A DNA stretch of 64,000 bases from Candidatus Zixiibacteriota bacterium (GTDB lineage: Bacteria > Zixibacteria > MSB-5A5 > GN15 > FEB-12): assembly GCA_017999435.1 (NCBI GenBank), contig JAGNLV010000003.1:124001-188000 (forward strand). The letters are read 5' to 3'. Shown piece by piece: positions 8,773 through 17,380 of this stretch (the first letter of the stretch is position 1; every line of letters begins with the position of its first letter). The notes below the pieces were generated by a model. That model searched no databases and was not told the DNA's origin. It saw only the letters and a program-made list of their open reading frames with translations. The position numbers were made by a program, and so were the translations under genes.

Positions 8773-11706
8773 CTAGTTCACGGCGTCCAGGTGCTTCGGA
8801 TCGATATTGTACTGCTTGATCTTCAGCCGCAGCGTCGACTCGGGAATGTTGAGAATCGCCGCCGCATGCTTCTTGATCCCGCCCTTCTCTTTCAGGGCCC
8901 GGATGATGAACTGCTTCTCGTGCTCGGCGAGGTAGTCGTAGAGGGAGTAGGTCTCGGTGAACTCGACATCGGCGCCGGCCTGGAGCGCCGGCAGGGCGCT
9001 CTCGACCTGCTCGGCCACGGCGCGGAGTTTGCCCGACACGATGTCCGGGCCGATCACCCGGCGGTCGCCCGCCAGCAGCGCCAGCCGCTTGATCTCGTTC
9101 TCGAGTTCGCGCACGTTCCCCGGCCAGTCATACGACAGAAGCATCCGCATGACCTCCGGGTCGACCTCCTTGCCCGTCGCATCGAGGAAATGGGTCACGA
9201 GCAGGGGGATGTCCTCGCGCCGTTCGCGCAGCGGCGGGAGGCGGAAACTGAGCGCCGAGAGCCGGTAGTACAGGTCCTGGCGGAACAGCCCGCGGTCCAT
9301 CTGCTCTTTGAGGTCCTTGTTGGAGGCCGAAATGATGCGGACGTCGACCCCGCGCGGGACCGAATCGCCCAGCCGCACAAGCTCCTTGCACTCGAGCACG
9401 CGAAGGATCTTGGCCTGAATCGACAGCGGCATGTCGGCGATCTCGTCCAGGAAAAACGTGCCGCCGTCGGCCTCCTCGAACAGGCCGGGCTTGTCGCGGT
9501 CGGCCCCCGTGAACGCCCCGCGCTTGTAGCCGAAAAGCTCCGACTCCAGCAGCGTCTCCGGGAGCGCCGCGCAGTTGACCGAAATGAACCGCCGCGCCCG
9601 CCGGTTGGAATTGTAGTGAATGGCCCGCGCCACGAGGTCCTTCCCCGTCCCCGTCTCCCCCTCGATCGCCACCGAGATGTTGGAGTTGATCACCTGGCGC
9701 ACCTGGGCCAGCACGTCGAGCATCTTGTGGTTGCGGGTGATGATGTTCGGGAAGGCGGCCTGCTCCATCAACTGGCTCTTGAGCCGGCGGTTGTCCTCCA
9801 GCAGGCGGTTCTTCTCAATCTCCGCCCACCGGAAGGCGATCAGGTCGCTGAAACCGACGGCGAAATTGAGGTCGCTCTGGCTGAACGGGTTCAGGCTGCT
9901 GTCGGAGGTCAGCCGGTCGACGTACAGGAAACTGGTCTGCCCCGCCGACATGCGGAAGGGCACCACGAGAATACTGGCGACCACGGCCGGAATGTCGGCG
10001 AGCAGTTCGTTGATAAACGGGTCGCGCCGGCAGTCGAGATTCAGGGTCGGCCGCGTCCGCGAAATCTCCTCTCCCAGCAGGGCCGAGAAATTCTCCGCAA
10101 ACCGCTTCTTCTGAAACGCCGTCAGCTCCAGCGACGCGTAGACGGTCTCCCCGTCGGCCTCAGGCGCGAAGATCACGGCGCGGTCCCCGCCGGTCTTTTT
10201 CAGCAGGATCGTCAGGATGTCCTCGAGCTGGCTGGACTTCAGGTCGGACAGTTCGGAGGGACCGATGAGGTTGCCGAAAATCTTGAACTCGTTTTCCTGG
10301 GAAATCGAAAGCGCCACCGCCTGCTCCGAGAGCGACTGGAGGAAGTGGTGGACGGCGCGCACCCGGGCATTCTCCTCAAGCTTCAGATAGAGCTTCTCGG
10401 CCCGGTTCAGGCGGCGGAACCCGCCCGAGAGATCTCCCTGCTGGCAAGCGTACACGCCGGTCTTGAACTCGGTCTCGGCGATCCAGTAGTCCAGGCGCAG
10501 GCGCTTGAACAGGCGGCCGGCCTCCTCGAAGGCGGCCCGGATCACCCGCGCGTCTTCATCGCCGACCCGGATGAGAATGTCGGCCTGCACCAGGAGGGTG
10601 CGGGCGAGTTCGTAGGGATCATCGACCTTGCGCACGAGATCGGTGGCCAGGCGGATGTTGTCGACGGCCTCGGCGAAGTCGCCGCGGGCGGCGAACACCT
10701 GGGCAATCACCCGCCGCGCCAGCGCTACTTCGACTTTCTCCCCCAGCGCCATAGCCAGCTCGAGAGCTTTCTGGGCGTGCTTCATGGCGTCGTCGAGGTT
10801 GTCCAGAGCCAGCTCGACATCGGCCAGCCGCCGTCCCGCCTGCGACACCAGGGCGGAATCGGGCGAGAGCAGCAGCCCCGACTGGTAGGCGTTGGTCAGC
10901 AGCGCCTTGGCCTTGAACGTGTCCCCCTTCTCGAACGCCAGCTCGCCGGCGTACTTGAGGGCGATCACTTTCTCGCGTTTGAGCCCGTGCCGTTCGATAA
11001 TGTCGAGCGCCTCTTCGAAGCGCCGGCGCGACGACACAAACTGGCGCTGCACCAGCGCCAGGATCCCCATCGACAGCAGGTTGATCGCCTGCTGGATCTC
11101 GAACCGGTTGTCGATGTTGACCTGCAGGGCTTTCCGGAGGGCCTCGGCCGCCTTGGCCCACTCACCCACGTGCACCAGCAACATCCCGAGGTTCCCCGTC
11201 ACCTGGGCGAGCTTGCGCGGATTGTCGTCGATCATGCCGATCGCTTCTTCGAGCGATTCGATCGCCGCGTGGTAGTCGCAACGGATGTAGGAAATGCGGG
11301 CGGAGGAGTTGAGGGCGTCGACCTGCCCGAGGACGTCCTCGGCCCGCCGATAGGCGGCCAGCGCGTCCCGCGCCCGGGCGTCGGCATTCTTCAGGTCGCC
11401 GACCGCCACGTACGCCTTCGACAAAATCAGCTGGACCTTGCCGTAGCGGCGGTTGAGCGGGAAGCCGGCCAAAAGCCGGGCCGACGCCAGCCCCTGCTCG
11501 ATCGCCTTGCGGTAATTCCCCTCGTAGTACGAGCCGTCGGCCGCCAGCGACAGGTACAGCCCGTACTCCGGCGGGCTTTCGACGAAAGCCGCCTCGGTGA
11601 GCAGCGACAGATCGTGGAGCGCCGCCGAGTACTTGCGCTGGCGGAACTGCTCCTCGATCGCCAGCAGGCGATTATCGAAGGAGATCTCTGGTGAGGATTG
11701 CTTCAT
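8773..11706 (-). CDS. Sigma-54 activator with N-terminal TPR and GAF domains
   Basis: A 977-residue enhancer-binding protein. Residues about 20-460 form helical TPR-type repeats and about 480-630 resemble a GAF sensor domain. Residues 655-880 are the AAA+ domain: Walker A GETGTGKD (about 683), the sigma-54 contact motif GAFTGA (about 730) and Walker B GGTFFLDE (about 748). The C-terminus (about 935-977) is a Fis-type helix-turn-helix, with KKHAAAILNIPESTLRLKIK. There is no receiver domain, so activity is probably set by protein or ligand binding to the TPR/GAF part rather than phosphorylation. Transcription ends at the terminator at 8711-8742. No strong ribosome-binding site was seen before the ATG at 11706. 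Target genes are unknown. Confidence 0.92.
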   Translation of the reverse strand: MKQSSPEISFDNRLLAIEEQFRQRKYSAALHDLSLLTEAAFVESPPEYGLYLSLAADGSYYEGNYRKAIEQGLASARLLAGFPLNRRYGKVQLILSKAYVAVGDLKNADARARDALAAYRRAEDVLGQVDALNSSARISYIRCDYHAAIESLEEAIGMIDDNPRKLAQVTGNLGMLLVHVGEWAKAAEALRKALQVNIDNRFEIQQAINLLSMGILALVQRQFVSSRRRFEEALDIIERHGLKREKVIALKYAGELAFEKGDTFKAKALLTNAYQSGLLLSPDSALVSQAGRRLADVELALDNLDDAMKHAQKALELAMALGEKVEVALARRVIAQVFAARGDFAEAVDNIRLATDLVRKVDDPYELARTLLVQADILIRVGDEDARVIRAAFEEAGRLFKRLRLDYWIAETEFKTGVYACQQGDLSGGFRRLNRAEKLYLKLEENARVRAVHHFLQSLSEQAVALSISQENEFKIFGNLIGPSELSDLKSSQLEDILTILLKKTGGDRAVIFAPEADGETVYASLELTAFQKKRFAENFSALLGEEISRTRPTLNLDCRRDPFINELLADIPAVVASILVVPFRMSAGQTSFLYVDRLTSDSSLNPFSQSDLNFAVGFSDLIAFRWAEIEKNRLLEDNRRLKSQLMEQAAFPNIITRNHKMLDVLAQVRQVINSNISVAIEGETGTGKDLVARAIHYNSNRRARRFISVNCAALPETLLESELFGYKRGAFTGADRDKPGLFEEADGGTFFLDEIADMPLSIQAKILRVLECKELVRLGDSVPRGVDVRIISASNKDLKEQMDRGLFRQDLYYRLSALSFRLPPLRERREDIPLLVTHFLDATGKEVDPEVMRMLLSYDWPGNVRELENEIKRLALLAGDRRVIGPDIVSGKLRAVAEQVESALPALQAGADVEFTETYSLYDYLAEHEKQFIIRALKEKGGIKKHAAAILNIPESTLRLKIKQYNIDPKHLDAVN

Positions 11707-11782
11707 CAGTCCGAATCTCGCTAATTCGTGTCTGCGTTGCGCCGCCCCGCTGCCCGCAGCAGCGACGCGGCGAGCCTTGCGG

Positions 11783-12130
11783 CTAGCGGCCGCGGAAAGC
11801 CGCCGGGAGCGCCGCGTTCTGCCTCGGAGTCGTCGCCGGCTTCACGATCCAATGATCGAAAGCGTAGTTGAACGACACCCGCAGGATGAAGCCGGTGAAC
11901 CAATCTCCTCCGACGACACTGGCCGCCCGCGTCGGCGCCGTCACACCGTCGTCTCCCGACGGGTCGCCCGGCTGGGGATGGCCAATTGTGCTCGTCGGGA
12001 GCGTCTTGTTGCCGCCGGTAGCGTTGTCGACGTCAAACGGGCCCTCGGCCCGCACGAATTGTACGCCGCACATACAACCGAGCGCGATCAGCAGGACCAG
12101 CAAACCGGCTGTTGAACGTGAACTCATCAT
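11783..12130 (-). CDS. Small exported protein, function unknown
   Basis: 115 residues starting MMSSRSTAGLLVLLIALGC. The N-terminal segment is hydrophobic and ends near VRA, consistent with a signal peptide; a Cys in LIALGC could alternatively be a lipobox. The mature part is polar, with no recognised domain. The start at 12130 is set by ACGGAGG 7 nt upstream; a longer frame would run into the leader hairpin. It has its own promoter (12239-12267) and leader, and ends 76 nt before the sigma-54 activator gene, which may be read through from it. Confidence 0.6.
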   Translation of the reverse strand: MMSSRSTAGLLVLLIALGCMCGVQFVRAEGPFDVDNATGGNKTLPTSTIGHPQPGDPSGDDGVTAPTRAASVVGGDWFTGFILRVSFNYAFDHWIVKPATTPRQNAALPAAFRGR

Positions 12131-12153
12131 CGCACTGCCTCCGTGAATCTCAG

Positions 12154-12184
12154 CTCCTGTCGAGCGCGTAAATTGCGACAGGAG
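12154..12184 (-). other. Perfect 9-bp inverted repeat in the 5' leader
   Basis: CTCCTGTCG and CGACAGGAG are separated by 13 nt. In the minus-strand transcript this forms a hairpin about 25 nt before the start codon at 12130. One arm contains ACAGGAG, which resembles a Shine-Dalgarno sequence, so the hairpin could affect translation. No T-run follows, so it is not a normal terminator. Confidence 0.55.
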
Positions 12185-12238
12185 AAAATATTTCCGACCT
12201 CTATCGTGCGGTCTTAAAGCGCACAATTTGCCACCAGC

Positions 12239-12267
12239 ATATTAAGATTCGCCTACCATATTGTCAA
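12239..12267 (-). promoter_or_regulatory. Strong sigma-70 promoter overlapped by a dyad
   Basis: TTGACA (12267-12262), a 17-nt spacer and TAATAT (12244-12239) on the minus strand. A perfect 7-bp dyad, CATATTG/CAATATG (12257-12275), straddles the -35 box and is a candidate repressor operator. Transcription would start about 100 nt before the ATG at 12130. Confidence 0.7.
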
Positions 12268-12275
12268 GCAATATG

Positions 12276-13418
12276 TTAAAAAGCGCAGTTCCTGCGTCTC
12301 GAGGCGGTCAGGAACCGCGCCAAGGACGACTGCCCGGCGACCACCGCCCCCTGCGCACAGACAGCCCGGCAGTGCCAACACCCCACGCAAAGACGCGCCT
12401 CCACAGCCGGGAGGCTTTCGCCGGTGCACTGCCGTAACGCCTTGGTAGGACAGCTCTTCACACATTCGCCGCACCCGTCGCAGAGCGCACCGTCAAGCTC
12501 GGGTCGGGTCCAGAGCAACGGCTCCGTGAACCCGCCGAACCATCGCATCACACGTTGTCTCACCAAGCGGGGATTACCTGTTTCCGGAACCGCCGGCGGC
12601 ACCGACGCAGTTCCCACAATCTCTATCCCCTCCCTCCAGCCGACCCCCAGGCCCGAATCGGCCGCCGGTCCGATGTGCGGCCACGCCTCCTCTTCGGCCC
12701 CTGTCCGTTGCGCCACCGCTGCATCTACCGCCACCCCGTCGGTCGAGACCAGGATTCCCCAGACCGGGGCATCCTTCGGCTCGAGGTCGAATTGGAGGAT
12801 GGTGAGGCCGGGTTGGAGAACGGCGCAGAGATCGGCCAGCACCCGCCCGTACCCGCCGTCCGCGCCGGAACGGACGAGGTGGCGGATCTTCTGAAATCCC
12901 GGCAGCACGCCGAGAAGGTTGGTCAGGGCCCCGGCCGCCCCGAACCAGGGGTGCGGGCGCAGCCGCGCGAGGTTTACCACCAGGTCGGCCTCGACCAGCA
13001 CCTCGGGCACGAAGTAGACGGTGTCCTGCACCGCCGCCACCCGTGTCGTCGCCGCCTCCAAATCCACCAGCGTGAAACCCTCCGCGCCAGCCGGGGCCAG
13101 CAATCCGGCCTCGGCCCAGCGCCGCCGAACCGGAGTGCCGTCGACAAACGGCGAATCCCCGACGAGCACGCTTGCGCCGGTCTCGGTAAACACCCGCGCG
13201 ACCGCGGCCACGAGCTGCGGATCGCTCCAGGCGCGCTCGGTTGTCGGCGAAGGATCCCCCAGGTCGGGCTTGAGGAATACGCGGGCTCCGGGCTGGACGA
13301 GGTCGGAGACGGCCAGGCCGATGAGGTCGAGGGTCCGGCGGAGCGCCCCGCCGGCCGCTGCCGTTTCATCGGCGGGAATCGCCGCCGCACCAATCACCGA
13401 CCGGAGGTCAATTATCAT
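12276..13418 (-). CDS. DUF362 protein with C-terminal 2[4Fe-4S] ferredoxin domain
   Basis: 380 residues. The N-terminal 270 residues follow the DUF362 pattern (VFLKPDLGDPSPTT, a PFVDGTPVRRRW block, LRPHPWFGAAGALTNLLGVL). The C-terminus has two ferredoxin clusters, CDGCGECVKSCPTKAL and CVGCWHCRAVCAQGAV, expected to hold two [4Fe-4S] centres. DUF362-ferredoxin proteins are presumed redox enzymes or electron carriers, but the reaction is not established. The ATG at 13418 has no Shine-Dalgarno sequence, but TACCAT ends 7 nt upstream, compatible with a leaderless start. It lies 59 nt after the GT9 gene and may also be reached by read-through. Confidence 0.85.
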   Translation of the reverse strand: MIIDLRSVIGAAAIPADETAAAGGALRRTLDLIGLAVSDLVQPGARVFLKPDLGDPSPTTERAWSDPQLVAAVARVFTETGASVLVGDSPFVDGTPVRRRWAEAGLLAPAGAEGFTLVDLEAATTRVAAVQDTVYFVPEVLVEADLVVNLARLRPHPWFGAAGALTNLLGVLPGFQKIRHLVRSGADGGYGRVLADLCAVLQPGLTILQFDLEPKDAPVWGILVSTDGVAVDAAVAQRTGAEEEAWPHIGPAADSGLGVGWREGIEIVGTASVPPAVPETGNPRLVRQRVMRWFGGFTEPLLWTRPELDGALCDGCGECVKSCPTKALRQCTGESLPAVEARLCVGCWHCRAVCAQGAVVAGQSSLARFLTASRRRNCAF

Positions 13419-13477
13419 ACCGACTATGGTACGAGCGATCCATCGCCGCAGTTAGGGGCGTTTTGACGGATCGGCGG

Positions 13478-14521
13478 CTAGGCCGCGTTTTCGAGCAGGT
13501 CGCCGGCGGCCGCGGCCACCAAATCGACCGACAGACCCGTCATGCACTGCATCCGCTCTGCCCCCTTCAGCGGGCACTTGTTTCGTTCGCAGGAGATACA
13601 CGGCAGGTGCTCTAGATAGAGGAGTTTCTTGCGGGCGGCCAGAGGCGTGGTGGCTTTCGGGTCGTCGGCGCCGGACAGCACCACGACCGGCGCGCCGACG
13701 GCGGCGGCGAGGTGGGCCGGGCCGGAATCGTTGCCCACGAACAGCTTGGCCCGCGACAGGACAGCCGCCGCCTCCCGAATCGTGGTCTTTCCCGCCAGGT
13801 TGATCACTTCCTTGGTGGAGGTCGCCGCGGCAATGTCGTCCCCCTCCGTCCGGTCGTCGGGCGAACCCACCAGCACCACCCGAAGCCCATGCCGGCTGAT
13901 CAGGCGCTTGAGGAGCTCGATGTACCGCTCGGCGCCCCAGCGGCGCGATTCGGCCACCGCCCGGAAGGCCACCGCGACGTAGGGATCGTCGGCGCCCAGG
14001 CCGAACCCGCCGAGCAGTTCGATCCCGCTCGCCACATCGGCGTCGCTCAGAAACAGCTTGGGCTTCACAAACGGCAGCTCCTTGCCCGCGCCGCGGCGGA
14101 GCAGGTCAAAATACAGCTCGCTGCGGTGTTTGGAATTGAGCGGCGCCGGCAGCGCCAGCGGCCGGGTCAGCAGGAGCCGCCGCCCGTCGGCAATGTACCC
14201 GATCCGCTCCTTGACGCCGCCCAGCTTGAACCCCGCCGCAGCCCCGAACGAGGGCGGCAGGATGTAGCCCAGGTCGAAGGCGTGGGGAGAGACCAGATCC
14301 TTCACCTTCATCACCGCCATCAGACCGTGGACATGCTCGGGCGGGAGCTCAAGGATGCCGTCGATATCGGGGTTCGGCCGGTAGAGGGCCGCCAGGTGGC
14401 GCGGCGCCACGAGGGTGACGCCGGCTCCCGGGTAGGCTTCTCTCGTCTGACTGATCATGGGCAGAGCCATGATGCAGTCGCCGAGGTGGTTGGGCGTGCG
14501 GATGACGATCTTCTCGGCCAT
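13478..14521 (-). CDS. Glycosyltransferase family 9 (heptosyltransferase-like)
   Basis: 347 residues. The N-terminal domain begins KIVIRTPNHLGDCIMALPMI, the ADP-heptose:LPS heptosyltransferase (WaaF/WaaC) signature. The C-terminal domain carries VVLVGSPDD, INLAGKTTIREAAAVLSRAK and FVGNDSGPAHLAAAVGAP, the sugar-nucleotide-binding part of GT9 enzymes. A Cys-containing tail (CISCERNKCPLKGAERMQCM) is also typical of WaaF. The expected role is addition of a heptose or similar sugar to the lipopolysaccharide core at the cytoplasmic face. Its ATG overlaps the TolC stop codon by a few bases, so translation is probably coupled. Donor and acceptor cannot be read from sequence. Confidence 0.85.
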   Translation of the reverse strand: MAEKIVIRTPNHLGDCIMALPMISQTREAYPGAGVTLVAPRHLAALYRPNPDIDGILELPPEHVHGLMAVMKVKDLVSPHAFDLGYILPPSFGAAAGFKLGGVKERIGYIADGRRLLLTRPLALPAPLNSKHRSELYFDLLRRGAGKELPFVKPKLFLSDADVASGIELLGGFGLGADDPYVAVAFRAVAESRRWGAERYIELLKRLISRHGLRVVLVGSPDDRTEGDDIAAATSTKEVINLAGKTTIREAAAVLSRAKLFVGNDSGPAHLAAAVGAPVVVLSGADDPKATTPLAARKKLLYLEHLPCISCERNKCPLKGAERMQCMTGLSVDLVAAAAGDLLENAA

Positions 14522-16014
14522 CAGCCCGTAAACTTGCCTTCCAGCGTGTACCTGTCAACGAGATATTTCTGCAGTTCCTCGAGATACTTCTTGCGCGCAT
14601 CAAGATGCGCCACGTTGCTCTCGATGTATTCCACCTCGGAGATCTCGCCGTTCTCAAAACGCATCCTGGCGATCCCGAGTCGCTCGGCGGTCAGGTCGAC
14701 CTGCTTCTGCAGGATCGACAGCTTTCGGTGGGAGACGTCGAGGCCCTCAGTGAGGTTGCGGATGTCCGCCCGAACGATTTTCCGCTGGCGCTCGAGCTCG
14801 ATCTTGGCTTTCTGCGCCTCAAGCTCAGAGGCGCGCGATTCGGCCGATCCCGAGCCGCCGTCCCAGAGCGGGTACGAGAACTCCAGCTTGACCTCCCAGG
14901 TATCGAGATTGAGGGTGCTGGTCTCCGTCTGGGGCAAGCCGTCGTACGTGGTTTCGATGTCCCCGGCGTCCTTCTCGTAGCTCGCCGTCAGCGTCCCCCG
15001 AATGCCGCTGGAGGCGTTCGAGTAGTCGGCGGCCCGCTTCGCCTTGGCGTAGTCAAACTCGGCCCGCTGAATCGGGACCGACCGGTCCGCGGCCGCCAGC
15101 AGCCGCTCCTGTTCCTCCGGGGTCAGCGGCGCCTCGACCGGCGGCGCCGCCAGTTCGAGGTCCTGGTACTCCTCCATGTCGAGCAGCACCGCCAGCGTCT
15201 GCATCTGTTTGGCGAGATTGCTCTCGACGTCGTACACCGCCAGCTCGGCATCGAGCCGCGCCGACGAGGTCTCGAGCCACTGCTCCTCAGAGAGAATCCC
15301 GTCCTGAAGTTTCACGGAGTCGATGTCCGCCTTGAGCCGGGCCGAGCGGAGTTTCTCCTCGGCGATCTGTTTGTCGATCTGCAGTTGGAGCGCCCCGATG
15401 TAGGCCTGGGCCACCTCCTGCTTCAGCGTCGCCGTTTCCTCCTGCCGGCCCAGGCGCGCGAGCGACAACTCATCCTTGCGGTTGTTGAGCGTGAATTTCG
15501 CTTCGGACGGCTGCAGGAGCGGCTGCTGGAGGGCAAAGGAGAACCGGCCGGTGCGCTCGGATTCGTTGGCGGTGAAAACCCCCTCGCCCGTTTCCAGCCG
15601 GAGGGTCTGGGGAAAATGGCGTTCGTTCCCCTGCAGGTAGGCCCGGATATCAAGCGACCCGCCGGTGATCAGGTTCTGGTTCAGTCCGATAAACGTGTTC
15701 ATGTCGAGCGACTTCCGCAGCCCCACCTGCTTGGTGCCCCCGAACCCATCGGGGTAGGTGTACTGCTCCGCCGACGAGTACCCCGGGAGCGTCCCGTTGA
15801 GGGAGATCTCGGGGAGGAGGAAGTTCACTTTCTCGGCCTGGTACTTCCTCTCCGCCACCTCGAGATTGCCGCGGATGATTTCGACGCGGCTGGAGCGCCG
15901 CAGCGCGATCTCCATGGCCGCGTCATAGGTCAGTTCGCGCGCCGGCGTCGCGGCGGCCATCAGCCCGGCCGCGGCCAGGCCCAGTGCGGCGTTGCGCATT
16001 CCGTATCTGCTCAT
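14521..16014 (-). CDS. TolC-family outer-membrane efflux protein
   Basis: 497 residues. A signal peptide (about 1-25) precedes two OEP-type halves rich in long amphipathic helices, for example ALRRSSRVEIIRGNLEVAE and the final VEYIESNVAHLDARKKYLEE. TolC-type proteins form trimeric channels across the outer membrane and periplasm, joined to HlyD-type adaptors. The gene is third in an adaptor, permease, channel order (18657, 17380, 16014) on the minus strand, so it should be the exit duct of that transporter. GAGGAGA lies upstream of the ATG at 16014. Confidence 0.88.
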   Translation of the reverse strand: MSRYGMRNAALGLAAAGLMAAATPARELTYDAAMEIALRRSSRVEIIRGNLEVAERKYQAEKVNFLLPEISLNGTLPGYSSAEQYTYPDGFGGTKQVGLRKSLDMNTFIGLNQNLITGGSLDIRAYLQGNERHFPQTLRLETGEGVFTANESERTGRFSFALQQPLLQPSEAKFTLNNRKDELSLARLGRQEETATLKQEVAQAYIGALQLQIDKQIAEEKLRSARLKADIDSVKLQDGILSEEQWLETSSARLDAELAVYDVESNLAKQMQTLAVLLDMEEYQDLELAAPPVEAPLTPEEQERLLAAADRSVPIQRAEFDYAKAKRAADYSNASSGIRGTLTASYEKDAGDIETTYDGLPQTETSTLNLDTWEVKLEFSYPLWDGGSGSAESRASELEAQKAKIELERQRKIVRADIRNLTEGLDVSHRKLSILQKQVDLTAERLGIARMRFENGEISEVEYIESNVAHLDARKKYLEELQKYLVDRYTLEGKFTG

Positions 16015-16069
16015 ATCTGCATCCTGTCTCCTCTGTGGCTGCCGATTGCCGTCCGCCCTCCCCCGGCGG

Positions 16070-17380
16070 CTATTCGTACCGAAGCGATTCGATCACGTCG
16101 AGCTTAGCTGCTTTGCCCGCCGGGTAGAGGCCGAAGATGACGCCGACCGCGGTGGAGACGCCCACCGCGAGCACGATCGCGTAGGGGGAGACGATCGTGG
16201 GCCAGTCGGCGTAGAACGAGATGGCGCGGGAGAGCATCAGCCCGAGCGCCACTCCGACCACGCACCCGACGAGGCAGATCGCCACGGCCTCGATGAGGAA
16301 CTGGCGCATGATGTCGCGGCGGGTCGCCCCCACCGCCCGGCGGACGCCGATCTCGCGCGTCCGCTCGAGCACAGTCGCGAGCATGATGTTCATGATCCCG
16401 ATGCCGCCGACCAGCAGCGAAATGCCCGCGATCGCGCCCATCACGATGTTGAATATCCGCTGCGTCTTCTCGGTCTGGCGCAGGAGCGACTCGGGCACCA
16501 CGATCTCGTAGTCCTGGACACCGAAGTGGCGGCGTTCGATGATCCGCTCCACGAGCTTGGTCGCCGCCTCGATGTACTTGAGGTCGGCAACGGTGACGGT
16601 GAGCTGGTCGATCTCGGCCGTCTGGTACCACTGGTACTCGGAGGTGGAAGTGATCATCATGCGCCCGCCGCCGCCCTGGATCTCGGTGCCGCCCTCGAGC
16701 TCGCGCGGGAGCTTCTTGACCGCCGTGGAGAACGGGATGTACACGTCCTCGTTGAGGTTTTTCAGTTCGAATCCCTCCACCTTCCCCCGCCCGATGTATT
16801 TGTCGGCCATCACCCCGACCACGGTGAAATTCAAATCGCCGATCCTCACCGACTGCCCGATCGGGTCCTCGAACGCGAACAGCGCCCGCTTGGCTTTCGC
16901 GCCGAGCACGCATACCTGCGCGAACTCCGCCTGGTCAAGGTCGATGATGAACCGCCCCGTCTGCACCTCGACCGACGACGACTTCACGTAGTCGGGGACC
17001 GTGGAGACCACCCGCACCGAGGCCTCCGCCGACCCGTGGTAGATCGTGGCGATCGGCTCAAACCGCTGCGGGACGATGTTGGCGACGAGGGCTTTGAACT
17101 CGGCGATGTTACGGCCGTCCTCGAGCGTCAGCCCGCGCGACCGCGTGAGACCGATATCGGAGGACAGCCCCTGCTCGGGGACTTTGGCGTTGATGATGAT
17201 GTTGTTGATCCCGAGGATCGAGATCTGCTGCAGCGCCTCCTGCTTGGCCCCTTCGCCGATCGAGAGCATGGAGATGACCGCGCCGACGCCGAAAATGACG
17301 CCGAGCATGGTGAGGAAAGTCCGCAGCTTGTGGGCGGCCAGCGAGTCGAAGGAGATCTGGAAGATGCGGTGGAAGTTCAT
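16070..17380 (-). CDS. MacB/FtsX-type ABC transporter permease (no fused ATPase)
   Basis: 436 residues. One membrane helix lies near the N-terminus (HKLRTFLTMLGVIFGVGAV), then a MacB-like periplasmic core domain (about 50-290). Three C-terminal helices include the typical GGIGIMNIMLATVLERTREI block and GLYPAGKAAKLDVIESLRYE. It lacks an ATP-binding domain, which in MacB is fused at the N-terminus, so it needs a separate ATPase that is not next to it. It overlaps the HlyD gene by 4 nt (ATGA), and the TolC gene follows after 55 nt. The likely function is export of a small molecule, peptide or lipoprotein from the periplasm. Confidence 0.88.
   Translation of the reverse strand: MNFHRIFQISFDSLAAHKLRTFLTMLGVIFGVGAVISMLSIGEGAKQEALQQISILGINNIIINAKVPEQGLSSDIGLTRSRGLTLEDGRNIAEFKALVANIVPQRFEPIATIYHGSAEASVRVVSTVPDYVKSSSVEVQTGRFIIDLDQAEFAQVCVLGAKAKRALFAFEDPIGQSVRIGDLNFTVVGVMADKYIGRGKVEGFELKNLNEDVYIPFSTAVKKLPRELEGGTEIQGGGGRMMITSTSEYQWYQTAEIDQLTVTVADLKYIEAATKLVERIIERRHFGVQDYEIVVPESLLRQTEKTQRIFNIVMGAIAGISLLVGGIGIMNIMLATVLERTREIGVRRAVGATRRDIMRQFLIEAVAICLVGCVVGVALGLMLSRAISFYADWPTIVSPYAIVLAVGVSTAVGVIFGLYPAGKAAKLDVIESLRYE

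Noticed and set aside
8734-11694. A plus-strand frame of nearly 1000 codons
   Set aside because: It is antisense to the TPR sigma-54 activator, whose AAA+ motifs are unmistakable; long mirror frames are expected at this GC content.
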